Source of the DNA: Speluncibacter jeojiensis
GTDB lineage: Bacteria > Actinomycetota > Actinomycetes > Mycobacteriales > Mycobacteriaceae
NCBI RefSeq assembly: GCF_029589495.1
Contig: NZ_JAAIVF010000004.1
Coordinates: forward strand, 62,001 to 126,000
Reading direction: 5' to 3'
Length of the DNA stretch: 64,000 nt
Shown here: one piece after another, positions 46,386 through 55,925 of the stretch
How the letters are laid out: every line of letters begins with the position of its first letter
Position numbering within the stretch: the first letter of the stretch is position 1
Notes under the pieces: model-generated
The model's input: only the letters and a program-made list of their open reading frames with translations
Told to the model about the DNA's origin: nothing
Database searches by the model: none
Translations under genes and position numbers: made by a program

Positions 46386-47618
46386 CTACGGCAGGGGCGG
46401 GTACTGCTGACGAGGACCGCCCTCGGGTTGCGGCGGAACCGGGGGCTGCGGCGCAGCGGGCGGCGCGACGGGAATCTGCGGCTGCGGTACGGCCTGGTGC
46501 ACCGCACGCGGCTCCTCCCCCGCGACCGGCTGACGGGCCACCGCCTCTGCCGCGGCGACCGCCTTAGCAATCGCCGGGTCGGTCTTGGTCTCGAACCAGT
46601 CGGCGACCTCGTCGGAGTCGTCCTCGGGCCGGGCGAGGTCCGCGTCGGCCGCACTCGGCTCGTAGCGGAACACCCCGTCCTCCCCCGGCACGCCGAGGGT
46701 TTTGGCGAATCCCTTGAGCGCCGAACCGAAGTCGCTGGGCACCAGCCACACCTTGTTGGCCTCGCCACGCGCCATCTCCGGCAGCGTCTCGAGGTACTGG
46801 TAGGCCAGCAGCTCCGGCGTGGGCCGTCCCGCCTTGATCGCGGCGAACCGCTTCTCGATCGCCTTCGCCTCGCCCTGCGCCCGCAGATACTGGGCGGCGC
46901 GGTCGCCCTGGGCCCGCAGGATCCGGGACTGGCGATCAGCCTCGGCCGCAAGGATCGCGGCCTGCTTGGCGCCCTCGGCCGCGAGGATCTGCGACTGCTT
47001 GTTGCCCTCGGCCGTCTTGATCGACGACTCGCGCATGCCCTCTGCGTTGAGGATCATCGCCCGCTTCTCGCGGTCGGCCTTCATCTGCTTTTCCATCGAC
47101 TCCTGGATCGACGGCGGCGGGTCGATCGACTTGAGCTCGACACGCGCCACCCGCAGCCCCCAACGACCGGTCGCCTCGTCGAGCACCCCGCGCAGCTGAC
47201 CGTTGATCGAGTCACGCGAGGTCAGCGTCTCCTCGAGCGTCATCCCGCCGACCACGTTGCGCAGCGTCGTGGTGGTCAGCTGCTCCACGCCGATGATGTA
47301 GTCGTTGATCTCGTACACCGCGGCCTGCGGATTGGTGACCTGGAAGTACACGACGGTGTCGATCGACACCGTCAGGTTGTCCTGGGTGATCACCGGCTGC
47401 GGCGGGAACGACACGACGCGTTCACGCAGGTCGACCTTCGCCCGGACGCGGTCCACGAACGGCACCAGGAACGTCAGTTGGCCGGAGACCGTCTTGACGT
47501 ACCGGCCCAGCCGCTCGATCACCGCCGCCTGCGCCTGCGGCACCAGCGTGACCGACTTCGCCACGATGATCACCACCAGCACCACGATGATCACCAGAAC
47601 TATCAGTGCCGCAGCCAT
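46386..47618 (-). CDS. SPFH/stomatin-type membrane scaffold protein (Rv1488-like)
   Basis: A 410-residue paraslipin. One N-terminal transmembrane segment (residues ~3-22), then the SPFH domain (TLVPQAQAAVIERLGRYVKTVSG to SIDPPPSIQESM). A long Ala/Glu/Arg-rich coiled coil follows, rich in AEGxKQ repeats (~residues 195-270), and a Pro/Gln-rich tail (~360-410). Such proteins oligomerise on the inner face of the membrane and organise microdomains. The ATG overlaps the nfeD stop by one base (TGATG), and the NfeD-SPFH pairing is the classical operon. Confidence 0.93.
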   Translation of the reverse strand: MAAALIVLVIIVVLVVIIVAKSVTLVPQAQAAVIERLGRYVKTVSGQLTFLVPFVDRVRAKVDLRERVVSFPPQPVITQDNLTVSIDTVVYFQVTNPQAAVYEINDYIIGVEQLTTTTLRNVVGGMTLEETLTSRDSINGQLRGVLDEATGRWGLRVARVELKSIDPPPSIQESMEKQMKADREKRAMILNAEGMRESSIKTAEGNKQSQILAAEGAKQAAILAAEADRQSRILRAQGDRAAQYLRAQGEAKAIEKRFAAIKAGRPTPELLAYQYLETLPEMARGEANKVWLVPSDFGSALKGFAKTLGVPGEDGVFRYEPSAADADLARPEDDSDEVADWFETKTDPAIAKAVAAAEAVARQPVAGEEPRAVHQAVPQPQIPVAPPAAPQPPVPPQPEGGPRQQYPPLP

Positions 47619-48058
47619 CAGGCCTCCTTGAACACGATGGCGGTCGCGCCATCGATCTTGAGCACGGTCACGGTGTCGCCCGGGTGGTACACCGCGGCGG
47701 AGTCGAGCGGCCTGGCGGTCCAGATCTCCCCGGAGAGCTTGACCTGCCCGGAATCCAGCGCGACCTGTTCGGTGACGACCGCCTGCCGCCCGGTCAGGGC
47801 GGCCACGTTCGTCTGCAACTCCGGCGGGGTCCCGAAGCGCCGCAACAACATCGGGCGCACCCCGACCAGCAGTGCCAGCGACACGCCCGCGAACACCACC
47901 GCATCACCCCACACCGGCAGGTCCGTCAACCCGGACACGCCGGCGGTGATCAACGCGCCCCCGGCCAGCATCAGCAGGTAGAAGGTGCCGGTCACGGCCT
48001 CCGCGCCCGCCAGTACCACCGCTGCCGCCAACCAGATCAACGCCACCACGTGATCCAT
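47618..48058 (-). CDS. NfeD-like membrane protein (Rv1487-like)
   Basis: A 146-residue short NfeD protein: three or four hydrophobic segments in residues ~5-75, then a C-terminal OB-fold-like domain with ALTGRQAVVTEQVALDSGQVKLSGEIWTARPLDS. It lacks the N-terminal protease domain of long NfeD proteins. It is translated with the downstream SPFH protein, with which it forms membrane scaffolds. It starts 46 bp after the DUF3097 stop on the same strand, so it may share that gene's transcript. Confidence 0.9.
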   Translation of the reverse strand: MDHVVALIWLAAAVVLAGAEAVTGTFYLLMLAGGALITAGVSGLTDLPVWGDAVVFAGVSLALLVGVRPMLLRRFGTPPELQTNVAALTGRQAVVTEQVALDSGQVKLSGEIWTARPLDSAAVYHPGDTVTVLKIDGATAIVFKEA

Positions 48059-48104
48059 CTAACCAGAGCTGATGATCATGAGCAGCACCACGAGATCCGA
48101 GCGG

Positions 48105-48947
48105 TCAGTCGGCCTGGGGTTCCTCGGTGACGAAGTCGACCAGTCGCTCGACGGCCCCGATCAGCGGCGACTCGACGTCGCGGAAGGTCGACACCGCCGA
48201 GTCGATCCGGCGCCACCCCTGTTGCGGCGTGCCCCAGCCGAGTTCCCGGCAGACGCCGGTCTTCCAGTCCTGCCCGCGCGGGATGTCCGGCCACGCCTCG
48301 ATGCCGAGTGCCGACGGCTTCACCGCCTGCCAGATATCGATGTAAGGATGCCCGGTGACCAGCACGTGCTCGCCGAGGCCGCGCCCGTCGACCCCGCCGA
48401 TCAGCCGCGATTCCTTGGACCCTGCCACCAGGTGGTCCACCAGCACACCGACCCGACGACCGGGCCCCGGACCGAAATCCGCCAGGCGGTCGGCGAGGTT
48501 GTCGACACCCTCGATGTGCTCGACGACCACACCCTCGACCCGCAGGTCGTGACCCCACACCCGCTCGACCAGCGCGGCATCGTGGATGCCCTCCACCCAG
48601 ATCCGGCTGGCCCGGGCGGTGCGCGCCCGCAGTCCCTCGACGCGCACCGACCCGGAGGCGGAGCGCTGCGGCTGCTGCGCGGCGGCGGCCGGACGGACCA
48701 GCGTCACCGGCTTGCCGTCGATGTGGAAGGCGGCCTCGCGCATCGCGAAGATCCGGGTGCGCCCGCTCGCATCCTCGAGCCGCACGAACTCGCCGTCGTA
48801 GCTGCGTTCGAAACCGACCACGGCACCGCAGAAACCGCTCACCGGATCCTCGGCGACGAGCCCGCGCTCGGCCGCGACCTCCGGCACCCTGCGGCGCTGC
48901 TTACGCGAATGACCGGCGAAGATGTCGCCCCCGTAGATGTCGCTCAC
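48105..48947 (-). CDS. DUF3097 family protein (Rv1486c-like)
   Basis: A 280-residue soluble protein of DUF3097. Recognisable blocks are the N-terminal YGGDIFAGHSRKQRRRVPEV, the central IWVEGIHDAALVERVWGHDLRVEGVVVEHIEGVDNL, and VGVLVDHLVAGSKESRL with GHPYIDIWQAVKP. The WVEGIHDAALVE block resembles TOPRIM-like nucleic-acid enzymes, with acidic residues suited to metal binding; nuclease or ligase-like activity is a guess. GTG start 8 nt after a TACGCT box; divergent from the next gene. Confidence 0.88.
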   Translation of the reverse strand: MSDIYGGDIFAGHSRKQRRRVPEVAAERGLVAEDPVSGFCGAVVGFERSYDGEFVRLEDASGRTRIFAMREAAFHIDGKPVTLVRPAAAAQQPQRSASGSVRVEGLRARTARASRIWVEGIHDAALVERVWGHDLRVEGVVVEHIEGVDNLADRLADFGPGPGRRVGVLVDHLVAGSKESRLIGGVDGRGLGEHVLVTGHPYIDIWQAVKPSALGIEAWPDIPRGQDWKTGVCRELGWGTPQQGWRRIDSAVSTFRDVESPLIGAVERLVDFVTEEPQAD

Positions 48948-48955
48948 GCTGGGTC

Positions 48956-49018
48956 AGCGTAGTGATCACACCCGCGCGCGCCGGGACGGCGCGCCGACCC
49001 CGCACGGGGTCTTATCCT
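48956..49018. promoter_or_regulatory. Divergent near-leaderless promoters, DUF3097 and the 301-residue gene
   Basis: Minus strand TACGCT (48961-48956) ends 8 nt before the DUF3097 GTG; plus strand TATCCT (49013-49018) ends 9 nt before the ATG at 49028. ACGCTG-N3-CAGCGT (48946-48960) overlaps the first start. Confidence 0.45.
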
Positions 49019-49027
49019 TGTCTGGTC

Positions 49028-49933
49028 ATGTCCGATCCCCTGAACAGCCCCGCGTCCGCATTCGGCAAGTCCCCCGACGGGTGCCCGAGCCTGAGCCTGA
49101 CGTTGTGGGCGGACGCCTGGTTGCGCGGCAGCGCCGCCCCCGACGACGTCATCGACGCGATGGCGCCGTGGGCGCCGATGCATCTGGTCACCGCCGCGGA
49201 CGAGGCGAGCGCCCGGGCCACCGGTACACCGTGGCCGGCGGTCGAGGACCAGGCAGTGCCGACCCTGCTGCGTATCCTGCGTGAATCCCGCGGCCGGACC
49301 CGCACCAGTGTGGCCCACCTGACGCTCGCACTGCCCGTTCCGGGCGACGTCCGCGGTCTGCCGGTCGGCAGCGCGCTGGCACGCGAGGCCACTGCCGCGG
49401 GCGAAGCCCTCGTCGTGCACACCGGGACCGATCACACGCTCCCCGGCCCGGCGGGCATCGTCGGCATCGTCCCCGTCGTCGAGGGCCCCGACGTGCTGCG
49501 CTGGGTGGTGCACGTGCAGGGCGGTGACATCGCCGCCCTGCCCACCACCGCGGCACCGCTCGGCGAGGCCGAATACGCGATGCGCACCGCGGTCCGCGAC
49601 GCCGCCGAGACGCTCACCCGCCTGGGCACACCGGAATCCTCGGACGCCACCGGCGACCCCCGGACAGTCGTCGCCGACCTGATGGCCCGCGCAGGCGTGC
49701 ACCGCTACCCGGACGACCTGCCCGAACGCGCTCTGCGGGTGCTCGACTCGGCCGCCCACGTCGCGGCGATCCTGACGGTCGCCGGCGGCAACGCCACCGG
49801 CGGGCACCCCGGCGCGCCGCAACGCGAACAGGCACTGCGGCCGCTGTGGGACTCGGTGCGCGACGCGCGGTTGTCCGCGGTCGCCGCCGGACTGCAGCAG
49901 CCCGGCACCGGCGGATACGGCGCCGCATCCTGA
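49028..49933 (+). CDS. Conserved hypothetical protein, 301 residues
   Basis: I do not recognise a named family. It is a soluble 301-residue protein: an N-terminal LSLTLWADAWLRGSAAPDDVIDAMAPWAPMHLV helical start and a central beta-rich part (SVAHLTLALPVPGDVRGL, GIVGIVPVVEGPDVLRWVVHVQG). The C-terminal helical bundle ends in a Gly-rich tail. Codon use fits a real gene. A TATCCT box ends 9 nt before the ATG, so the leader is at most a few bases. It is divergent from DUF3097 and convergent with ferrochelatase. The equivalent place in M. tuberculosis lacks this gene, as I recall. Confidence 0.65.
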   Translation: MSDPLNSPASAFGKSPDGCPSLSLTLWADAWLRGSAAPDDVIDAMAPWAPMHLVTAADEASARATGTPWPAVEDQAVPTLLRILRESRGRTRTSVAHLTLALPVPGDVRGLPVGSALAREATAAGEALVVHTGTDHTLPGPAGIVGIVPVVEGPDVLRWVVHVQGGDIAALPTTAAPLGEAEYAMRTAVRDAAETLTRLGTPESSDATGDPRTVVADLMARAGVHRYPDDLPERALRVLDSAAHVAAILTVAGGNATGGHPGAPQREQALRPLWDSVRDARLSAVAAGLQQPGTGGYGAAS

Positions 49934-49958
49934 CACGGTCGGGCCCGGCGAGACCGTG
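49934..49958. terminator. Short hairpin between the 301-residue gene and ferrochelatase
   Basis: CACGGTC (49934-49940) pairs with GACCGTG (49952-49958) in the convergent gap; modest stability. Confidence 0.4.
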
Positions 49959-49965
49959 ATCGCGG

Positions 49966-51009
49966 TCAGCGCGGGCGGCGAACCGGCTCGCAGCACCCGA
50001 CCGCGCACGGCGCGCCGTCGACGGTGCACCCCAGTTGCGCCAGCGCACCGAGCCGCCGCGCCGCCACCCCCTCGGTGTGCTCGGCGACCAGTTCCACGAT
50101 CATCCGCGCGAACCGGTGATCGGCCCCGGCGGTGGCCGCCCGCGCGAAGCCGATGCCGAGCTCCGCGGCCCGCTCGCGCGCCTCTGTGTCCAGGTCCCAC
50201 ACCACCTCGAGGTGATCGGACACGAAGCCGACCGGACACACGATGACCGCCTCGGTCCCCGCCGACGCCAGCGCGTCGAGGTGATCGCGGATGTCCGGCT
50301 CGAGCCACGGCACCTGCGGGGGCCCGGACCGCGACTGCCACACCACGTCGAAGTCGTCGACACCCACCGCCGCCGCACACAACTGCGCAGCCTCCTGCAC
50401 CTGGCGGCTGTAGAGGCGACCGCCGAGGTCCGGGGGGCCGGCCGCGACGTCGGCGGACACCGGGATCGAGTGCGCGGTGAACACCAGCCGCGCCGAATCA
50501 CGGTGCGCCGGAGCGAGTGTCGCCCGGGCCGCGGTGATCGCATCGGCCACCGCGTCCACCATCAGCGGGTGGTCGTAGTACTGCCGCAGCTTCACCAGCT
50601 CCGGTGCGCCCTCGCCCACCGCGGCCCGTGCGCGGGCGATGTCCTCGTCGTACTGGCGGCAGCCCGAGTACCCGCCCCACGCCGACGTCGGGAACACCAA
50701 TGCCCGGCGGACACCGTCGCCGCTCATGCGGGCGACGGTGCCCTCGACCATCGGATGCCAGTTCCGGTTGCCGAAGTACACCGGCAATTCGGTTCCGGCG
50801 GAAGCGAACTGCTGCTGCACCGCCGCGATGATCGCGTGGTTGAGCGCGTTGATCGGCGACACACCACCGAAGTGCAGGTAGTGCTCGACGACCTCGTCCA
50901 GCCGCTCCGGCGGCACGCCCCTGCCCCTGGTGACGTTCTCCAGGAAGGGCCGCACGTCCTCCGGCTTGTCGGGGCCGCCGAAGGACAGCAGCAGTAGCGC
51001 ATCGAACAT
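49966..51009 (-). CDS. hemH: Ferrochelatase (actinobacterial, coproporphyrin type)
   Basis: Inserts Fe2+ into the porphyrin, in actinobacteria into coproporphyrin III (CpfC). The 347 residues show [22 protein letters not shown], the [15 protein letters not shown] loop, [11 protein letters not shown] with the catalytic His, and [21 protein letters not shown] with the second His and Glu. The C-terminus holds Cys328, 335, 339 and 340, suited to the [2Fe-2S] cluster known in mycobacterial enzymes. It starts 4 bp after the inhA stop, so fabG-inhA-hemH form one operon as in M. tuberculosis. Confidence 0.96.
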   Translation of the reverse strand: MFDALLLLSFGGPDKPEDVRPFLENVTRGRGVPPERLDEVVEHYLHFGGVSPINALNHAIIAAVQQQFASAGTELPVYFGNRNWHPMVEGTVARMSGDGVRRALVFPTSAWGGYSGCRQYDEDIARARAAVGEGAPELVKLRQYYDHPLMVDAVADAITAARATLAPAHRDSARLVFTAHSIPVSADVAAGPPDLGGRLYSRQVQEAAQLCAAAVGVDDFDVVWQSRSGPPQVPWLEPDIRDHLDALASAGTEAVIVCPVGFVSDHLEVVWDLDTEARERAAELGIGFARAATAGADHRFARMIVELVAEHTEGVAARRLGALAQLGCTVDGAPCAVGCCEPVRRPR

Positions 51010-51013
51010 TGCG

Positions 51014-51847
51014 TCAGCCCATGAAGTTCTCGGGGAACCACGTGTTGTGGCTGGCACCGCCGTCGACGTAGATGATCGAGCCGGTGGTGGCGGGCAGGAA
51101 GTCCGACAGCACGGCGCAGACGCTGGTGCCCACGACGCCCGGGTCGTCGACGTTCCAGCCGATGGGCGACGCGCCGTCCCAGTAGTCGTTGAGCATGTTC
51201 AGCTTCTTGGCATCATCGGTCGCCGTGCCCGAGATCGCCTTGGCCGCAAGCGTCTTGATCGGGCCGGCCGCCACCAGGTTGGAGCGGATCTTCTTGGCGT
51301 AGCCGACTTCCCGTGCCACGTACCGGTTCACCGACTCCAGCGCGGCCTTGGCCACACCCATCCAGTTGTAGTCCGGCAGTGCCGTGCGCGGATCGAAGTC
51401 CATACCGACGATGGAGCCGCCCTCGTTCATCACTGGCAGCACGGCGCGAGCGAGCGAGGCGTAACTCCACGCCGAGATCTCGAAGGACTTGGCCACGTCG
51501 GGACCGGGGCCCTCGAGGAACGGCACCGCGTCCGGGCCCATCAGGGTCTTGGGCGCGAAGGCGATCGAGTGGACGACGCCGTCGAGACCTTCCGGTGCGA
51601 GCTCGCGGACCTGGTCGGCGAGCTTGCCGAGGTACTCCTCGTCGGTCACGTCGAGGGCGATCGCCGGCGGCACCTCCTGCGGGAGACGCTTGGCGATCCG
51701 ATCGATGAGCCGCAGCCGCTCGGGGATTCCGGTGATCAACACCTTCGCACCCTGCTCCTGGGCGACCCTGGCGGTGTGGAACGCGATCGACGCGTCGGTG
51801 ATGATGCCGGTGACGAGCACCGTCTTGCCTGCGAGGATTCCGCTCAC
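51014..51847 (-). CDS. inhA: NADH-dependent enoyl-ACP reductase InhA
   Basis: Reduces long-chain 2-trans-enoyl-ACP in FAS-II elongation of meromycolate precursors. A 277-residue SDR with the [13 protein letters not shown] nucleotide loop, [10 protein letters not shown] (Ser94, the position altered in isoniazid/ethionamide-resistant M. tuberculosis, is wild type), Tyr160 and Lys167 in [14 protein letters not shown] as catalytic pair, and [13 protein letters not shown] in the substrate-binding loop. It starts 59 bp after fabG. Close resemblance to mycobacterial InhA rather than to FabI of other phyla supports mycolic acid synthesis. Confidence 0.97.
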   Translation of the reverse strand: MSGILAGKTVLVTGIITDASIAFHTARVAQEQGAKVLITGIPERLRLIDRIAKRLPQEVPPAIALDVTDEEYLGKLADQVRELAPEGLDGVVHSIAFAPKTLMGPDAVPFLEGPGPDVAKSFEISAWSYASLARAVLPVMNEGGSIVGMDFDPRTALPDYNWMGVAKAALESVNRYVAREVGYAKKIRSNLVAAGPIKTLAAKAISGTATDDAKKLNMLNDYWDGASPIGWNVDDPGVVGTSVCAVLSDFLPATTGSIIYVDGGASHNTWFPENFMG

Positions 51848-51906
51848 GGAAAAGCTCCTATCGTGCTGTTCAGGGGATGTGACTCGGCGAGAACGGTTCT
51901 GGGGGG

Positions 51907-52678
<772 letters not shown>

Positions 52679-52713
52679 ATGGGACACCCGTGCAACGACC
52701 GGATTGTGGGAAG

Positions 52714-53694
52714 TCACGGCAGTCTGCGGGTCAGCACCAGCGCGGTCGCACCGGCCACCGCGACCAGCACGGTGCCGAGGATCAGCCATGGACGGCCGGC
52801 ATCACCGCGGGTCGTCTCGAACCCGATCTGCTTCTCCAGGGTCTGATACACCTTGTGCAGCTCAGACAGGCTCGACGCGCTGAAGAAGGTGCCGCCGGAC
52901 AGGTTCGCGATCTCGTGCAGCGAGGCGTCGTCGACCGGCACCGGAATCGTCTGGCCCTGGATGTCGACAGTGCCGTACAGGGTGCCGAACGAGATGGTCG
53001 AGACCGGCACGCCCTTCTTCTTCGCCTCCCGCGCGGCGGTGAAGGCCCCCCGCGGATCGTCGAGATTCTGCGGGACCGTCTGCTTGCCGTCGGACTCCAT
53101 CACGATCCGCGCCGGCGGCGCCTGGTTCGCGCCGCCCAACGCCGAAGCGAGGTTCTCGATCGCCTGCAGCGAGGTGAAGATCGCCTCGCCGGTGGCGGTG
53201 CGCTCGGCCAGTTGCAGGTGGTCGATGGCCTCTTTGACGGCGTTGCGGTCCGTTGTGGGCGACACCAGCACCGAGGCGGTCCCGGCGAAGGACACCAGCC
53301 CGAGGTTGATGCCGGGGGTCAGCCTGTCCGCGAATGCCTTCGCCGCCTCCTGCGCGGCGGCGAGCCGCGACGGCGCCACGTCGGTCGCCTGCATCGACAA
53401 CGACACGTCGATCGCCAGGATCACCGTCGCCCGGTTGCGCGCCACCTTTTTCTGCGCGGTCGGACCGGCCAGCGCGACGGTCAGCAACACCAGGGCGACG
53501 AGCAGCAGCGCGGTCGGCACGTGCCGGGAACGGCCGGGCCGCTTCGGTGCGACGGACTCGAGCATCTCCAGGTTCGCGAACCGCAGCGCGTGCGTGTGCC
53601 GCATCCGCTGGACGTAGACGTAGCCACCGAGCAGCGCCGCGGGCGCCAGCAGGAACAGCAGCCACCACGGCTGAGTGAAACCGGACAGGCTCAT
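52714..53694 (-). CDS. VWA-domain membrane protein (Rv1481-like)
   Basis: A 326-residue BatA-like protein. Two N-terminal transmembrane segments (residues ~8-28 and ~60-78) anchor a von Willebrand A domain with the MIDAS motif AIDVSLSM (DxSxS), TPGINLGLVSFAGTA and the distal TATGEAIF metal-binding Thr. A third transmembrane helix lies at the C-terminus (~300-322). With MoxR and DUF58 it forms the MoxR-AAA/VWA chaperone system, thought to act on envelope proteins. Its ATG overlaps the DUF58 stop (ATGA). Confidence 0.93.
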   Translation of the reverse strand: MSLSGFTQPWWLLFLLAPAALLGGYVYVQRMRHTHALRFANLEMLESVAPKRPGRSRHVPTALLLVALVLLTVALAGPTAQKKVARNRATVILAIDVSLSMQATDVAPSRLAAAQEAAKAFADRLTPGINLGLVSFAGTASVLVSPTTDRNAVKEAIDHLQLAERTATGEAIFTSLQAIENLASALGGANQAPPARIVMESDGKQTVPQNLDDPRGAFTAAREAKKKGVPVSTISFGTLYGTVDIQGQTIPVPVDDASLHEIANLSGGTFFSASSLSELHKVYQTLEKQIGFETTRGDAGRPWLILGTVLVAVAGATALVLTRRLP

Positions 53695-54686
53695 CGTCGT
53701 CCGCCCGGGGTCGGGGTGCCGAACACGTGCCGCCGGGCGACCACGAACCGCGCCACGTCCGTGATCCAGTCACGGTCGGTGCGCAGGGTGAGCAGCGGTG
53801 CGCCGCAACGGCGCAGCGTCTGCTCGACGTCCGCGCGGTGCTGCTCGGCGGCGACCGCAAAGTCCGCGCGCAGCTTCGGGGTCGTGGTGAACTCGCGGGT
53901 GCGCCCGGTCTCAGGGTCCCGCAGCACGACGTGGCCGATGTCGGGCAGGGTCACATCCCGCGGGTCGAGGACCTCGACGCCGAGGAGGTCGTGCCGCGCG
54001 GCGACGCCGCGCAACTCCCGCTCCCAGTCGAGCGGCCCGAGGAAGTCGCTGATCACCACCGCCATGCCGCGGCGGCGTTGCGGCCGCCGCAGCGCGTCGA
54101 TCGCGGCGCGCAGGTCCCCGCGCGTGCCCTCGGACTGCCGCGGCGTGGTCGCGATGCGGCGCAGCACCGACCGGGCGTGCGCCTGTCCCGAGCGGGCCGG
54201 GATCCGGGTGATCCGGTCGCCGGCGGCCACCAGCGCGCCGATCCGGTTGCCGCCACCCGCGGTGAGGTAGGTGATCGCCGCGGCGGCCGCGACCGCCAGA
54301 TCACGCTTTTCGCACACGGTCGTGCCGAAGTCGAGACTTGCGGACAGGTCGACGACCAGCCAGGTCTCCAGCTCCCGGTCCGCAACACTCATCCGCACGT
54401 GCGGGTGCGTGGTGCGTGCGGTGACGGACCAGTCCATCTGGCGCACGTCGTCGCCGGGCTGGTACTCACGCGCGTCACCCGGCTCGGAACCCGGTCCGGG
54501 GATCAGCCCCAGATGATCGCCGTGCAGCACGCCGTCGAGCCGACGTCGCACGGTCAGCTCGAGCGTGCGCAGCGCTGCCGTCAGGCGCGGATCACGCAGT
54601 TCTCCCGATTCGAAGCTCGGCGGAGCACTGGCCGGGCGGTCCCCGCGCTCGCCCGGGGCACCGCCCGCCGGAATGCCCGACGTCAC
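53691..54686 (-). CDS. DUF58 protein of the MoxR-VWA system (Rv1480-like)
   Basis: A 331-residue cytosolic DUF58 protein. The signature REYQPGDDVRQMDWSVTAR lies about residues 73-91, followed by a VWA-like fold with LVVDLSASLDFGTT and GMAVVISDFLGPLDWERELR. It bridges the MoxR ATPase to the membrane VWA protein in the general model for these operons. GTG start overlaps the moxR stop (GTGA), and its own stop overlaps the VWA start; three-way translational coupling. Confidence 0.93.
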   Translation of the reverse strand: MTSGIPAGGAPGERGDRPASAPPSFESGELRDPRLTAALRTLELTVRRRLDGVLHGDHLGLIPGPGSEPGDAREYQPGDDVRQMDWSVTARTTHPHVRMSVADRELETWLVVDLSASLDFGTTVCEKRDLAVAAAAAITYLTAGGGNRIGALVAAGDRITRIPARSGQAHARSVLRRIATTPRQSEGTRGDLRAAIDALRRPQRRRGMAVVISDFLGPLDWERELRGVAARHDLLGVEVLDPRDVTLPDIGHVVLRDPETGRTREFTTTPKLRADFAVAAEQHRADVEQTLRRCGAPLLTLRTDRDWITDVARFVVARRHVFGTPTPGGRR

Positions 54687-55816
54687 CGTGCGTGGTCACC
54701 CGCGGCGGGCGCGGGGACCGGCGCGGACGGCGCGGCGCCGTTGACCGGAGCCGTCTGCCCGGCCGTCGGCGCCGGACCGGCGGTGGGCACCGGCTGCGCC
54801 CCCACCTGGGGCAGCGGCACGGTCCGGAGCACCTGCCCGATCACGTCCTCCGGCGAGATCTCATCGGCCATCGCGTCGTAGGTGAGCACCAGACGGTGCC
54901 GCAGCACGTCCGGCACGATCTCGACGACGTCCTGCGGCACCACGTAGTCGCGGCCGCGCAGCAGCGCCAGCGCCCGCGAGGCGGCGATGATGCCGAGGGT
55001 GGCGCGGGGCGAGGCGCCGTAGGCGATCCACTTGTCGACATCGGCCAGGCCGAACCGGGCCGGCTCGCGCGTGGCCGAGATGACCCGCACCACGTAGTCG
55101 ACCAGCGCGTGGTGCACGAACACGTGGCTGGCCATCTTCTGCAGCCGCACCAGTTCGTCGGTGTCGAGGATCTGCTTGGGCTCGGGGACCTCGGCGCCCA
55201 TGCGGTAGACGATCTCCCGCTCCTCCTCGAGGGTCGGGTAGTCCACCAGCACCTTGAACAGGAACCGGTCGCGCTGGGCCTCGGGCAGCGGGTAGACGCC
55301 CTCGGACTCGATCGGGTTCTGCGTCGCCATCACGAGGAACGGCTCGGGCATCGGGTAGGTGTGCCCGCCGATCGACACGTGCCGTTCGGCCATGACCTCG
55401 AGCAGCGCCGACTGCACCTTCGCCGGCGCGCGGTTGATCTCGTCGGCGAGCAGGAAGTTCGCCACCACCGGACCCAGTTCGGTGTCGAACTGTTCGCGGC
55501 CCTGCCGGTAGATACGGGTGCCGATCAGGTCCGTGGGCACCAGGTCGGGGGTGAACTGGACGCGGGAGAACGTGCCGCCGACGACCTTCGCGAAGGTCTC
55601 GACCGCGAGGGTCTTCGCGATGCCGGGCACGCCCTCGAGCAGCACATGCCCGCGGGCGATCACACCCACCAGCATCCGCTCGACCAGATGGTCCTGGCCG
55701 ACGATCACCCGCTTGACCTCGTAGATCGCGCGTTCGAGGGTGCGCACGTCCTCGGCCAGCGTCGCCGCCGGATCGACGGGCGCAGCCGTACCAGCCTCAC
55801 CATTGCCAGAGCTCAA
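54683..55816 (-). CDS. moxR: MoxR family AAA+ ATPase
   Basis: A 377-residue AAA+ chaperone ATPase. Walker A GVPGIAKT, Walker B LLADEINRAPAKVQSALLE, sensor 1 VMATQNPIESEG, and an Arg finger in PEAQRDRFLF; the C-terminal lid domain runs to ~330 and is followed by a Pro/Ala-rich tail. The start is inferred as TTG at 55816 with GGTGGA upstream, since no ATG or GTG in frame precedes the conserved LERAIYEVKRVIVGQDHLVERML block at a suitable place. It lies 109 bp after ripA, as moxR1 lies near ripAB in mycobacteria. Confidence 0.93.
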   Translation of the reverse strand: MSSGNGEAGTAAPVDPAATLAEDVRTLERAIYEVKRVIVGQDHLVERMLVGVIARGHVLLEGVPGIAKTLAVETFAKVVGGTFSRVQFTPDLVPTDLIGTRIYRQGREQFDTELGPVVANFLLADEINRAPAKVQSALLEVMAERHVSIGGHTYPMPEPFLVMATQNPIESEGVYPLPEAQRDRFLFKVLVDYPTLEEEREIVYRMGAEVPEPKQILDTDELVRLQKMASHVFVHHALVDYVVRVISATREPARFGLADVDKWIAYGASPRATLGIIAASRALALLRGRDYVVPQDVVEIVPDVLRHRLVLTYDAMADEISPEDVIGQVLRTVPLPQVGAQPVPTAGPAPTAGQTAPVNGAAPSAPVPAPAAGDHAR

Positions 55817-55925
55817 CGAGAGTCCACCGCTTTCCCAGCTAGGTCCGTGTTCGCGTTCGCCGCCAACTATTCCAGGTCCTCCGGCACCGTGCGAACACCC
55901 CGTGCACCGACGGCGTGGGCACGGC

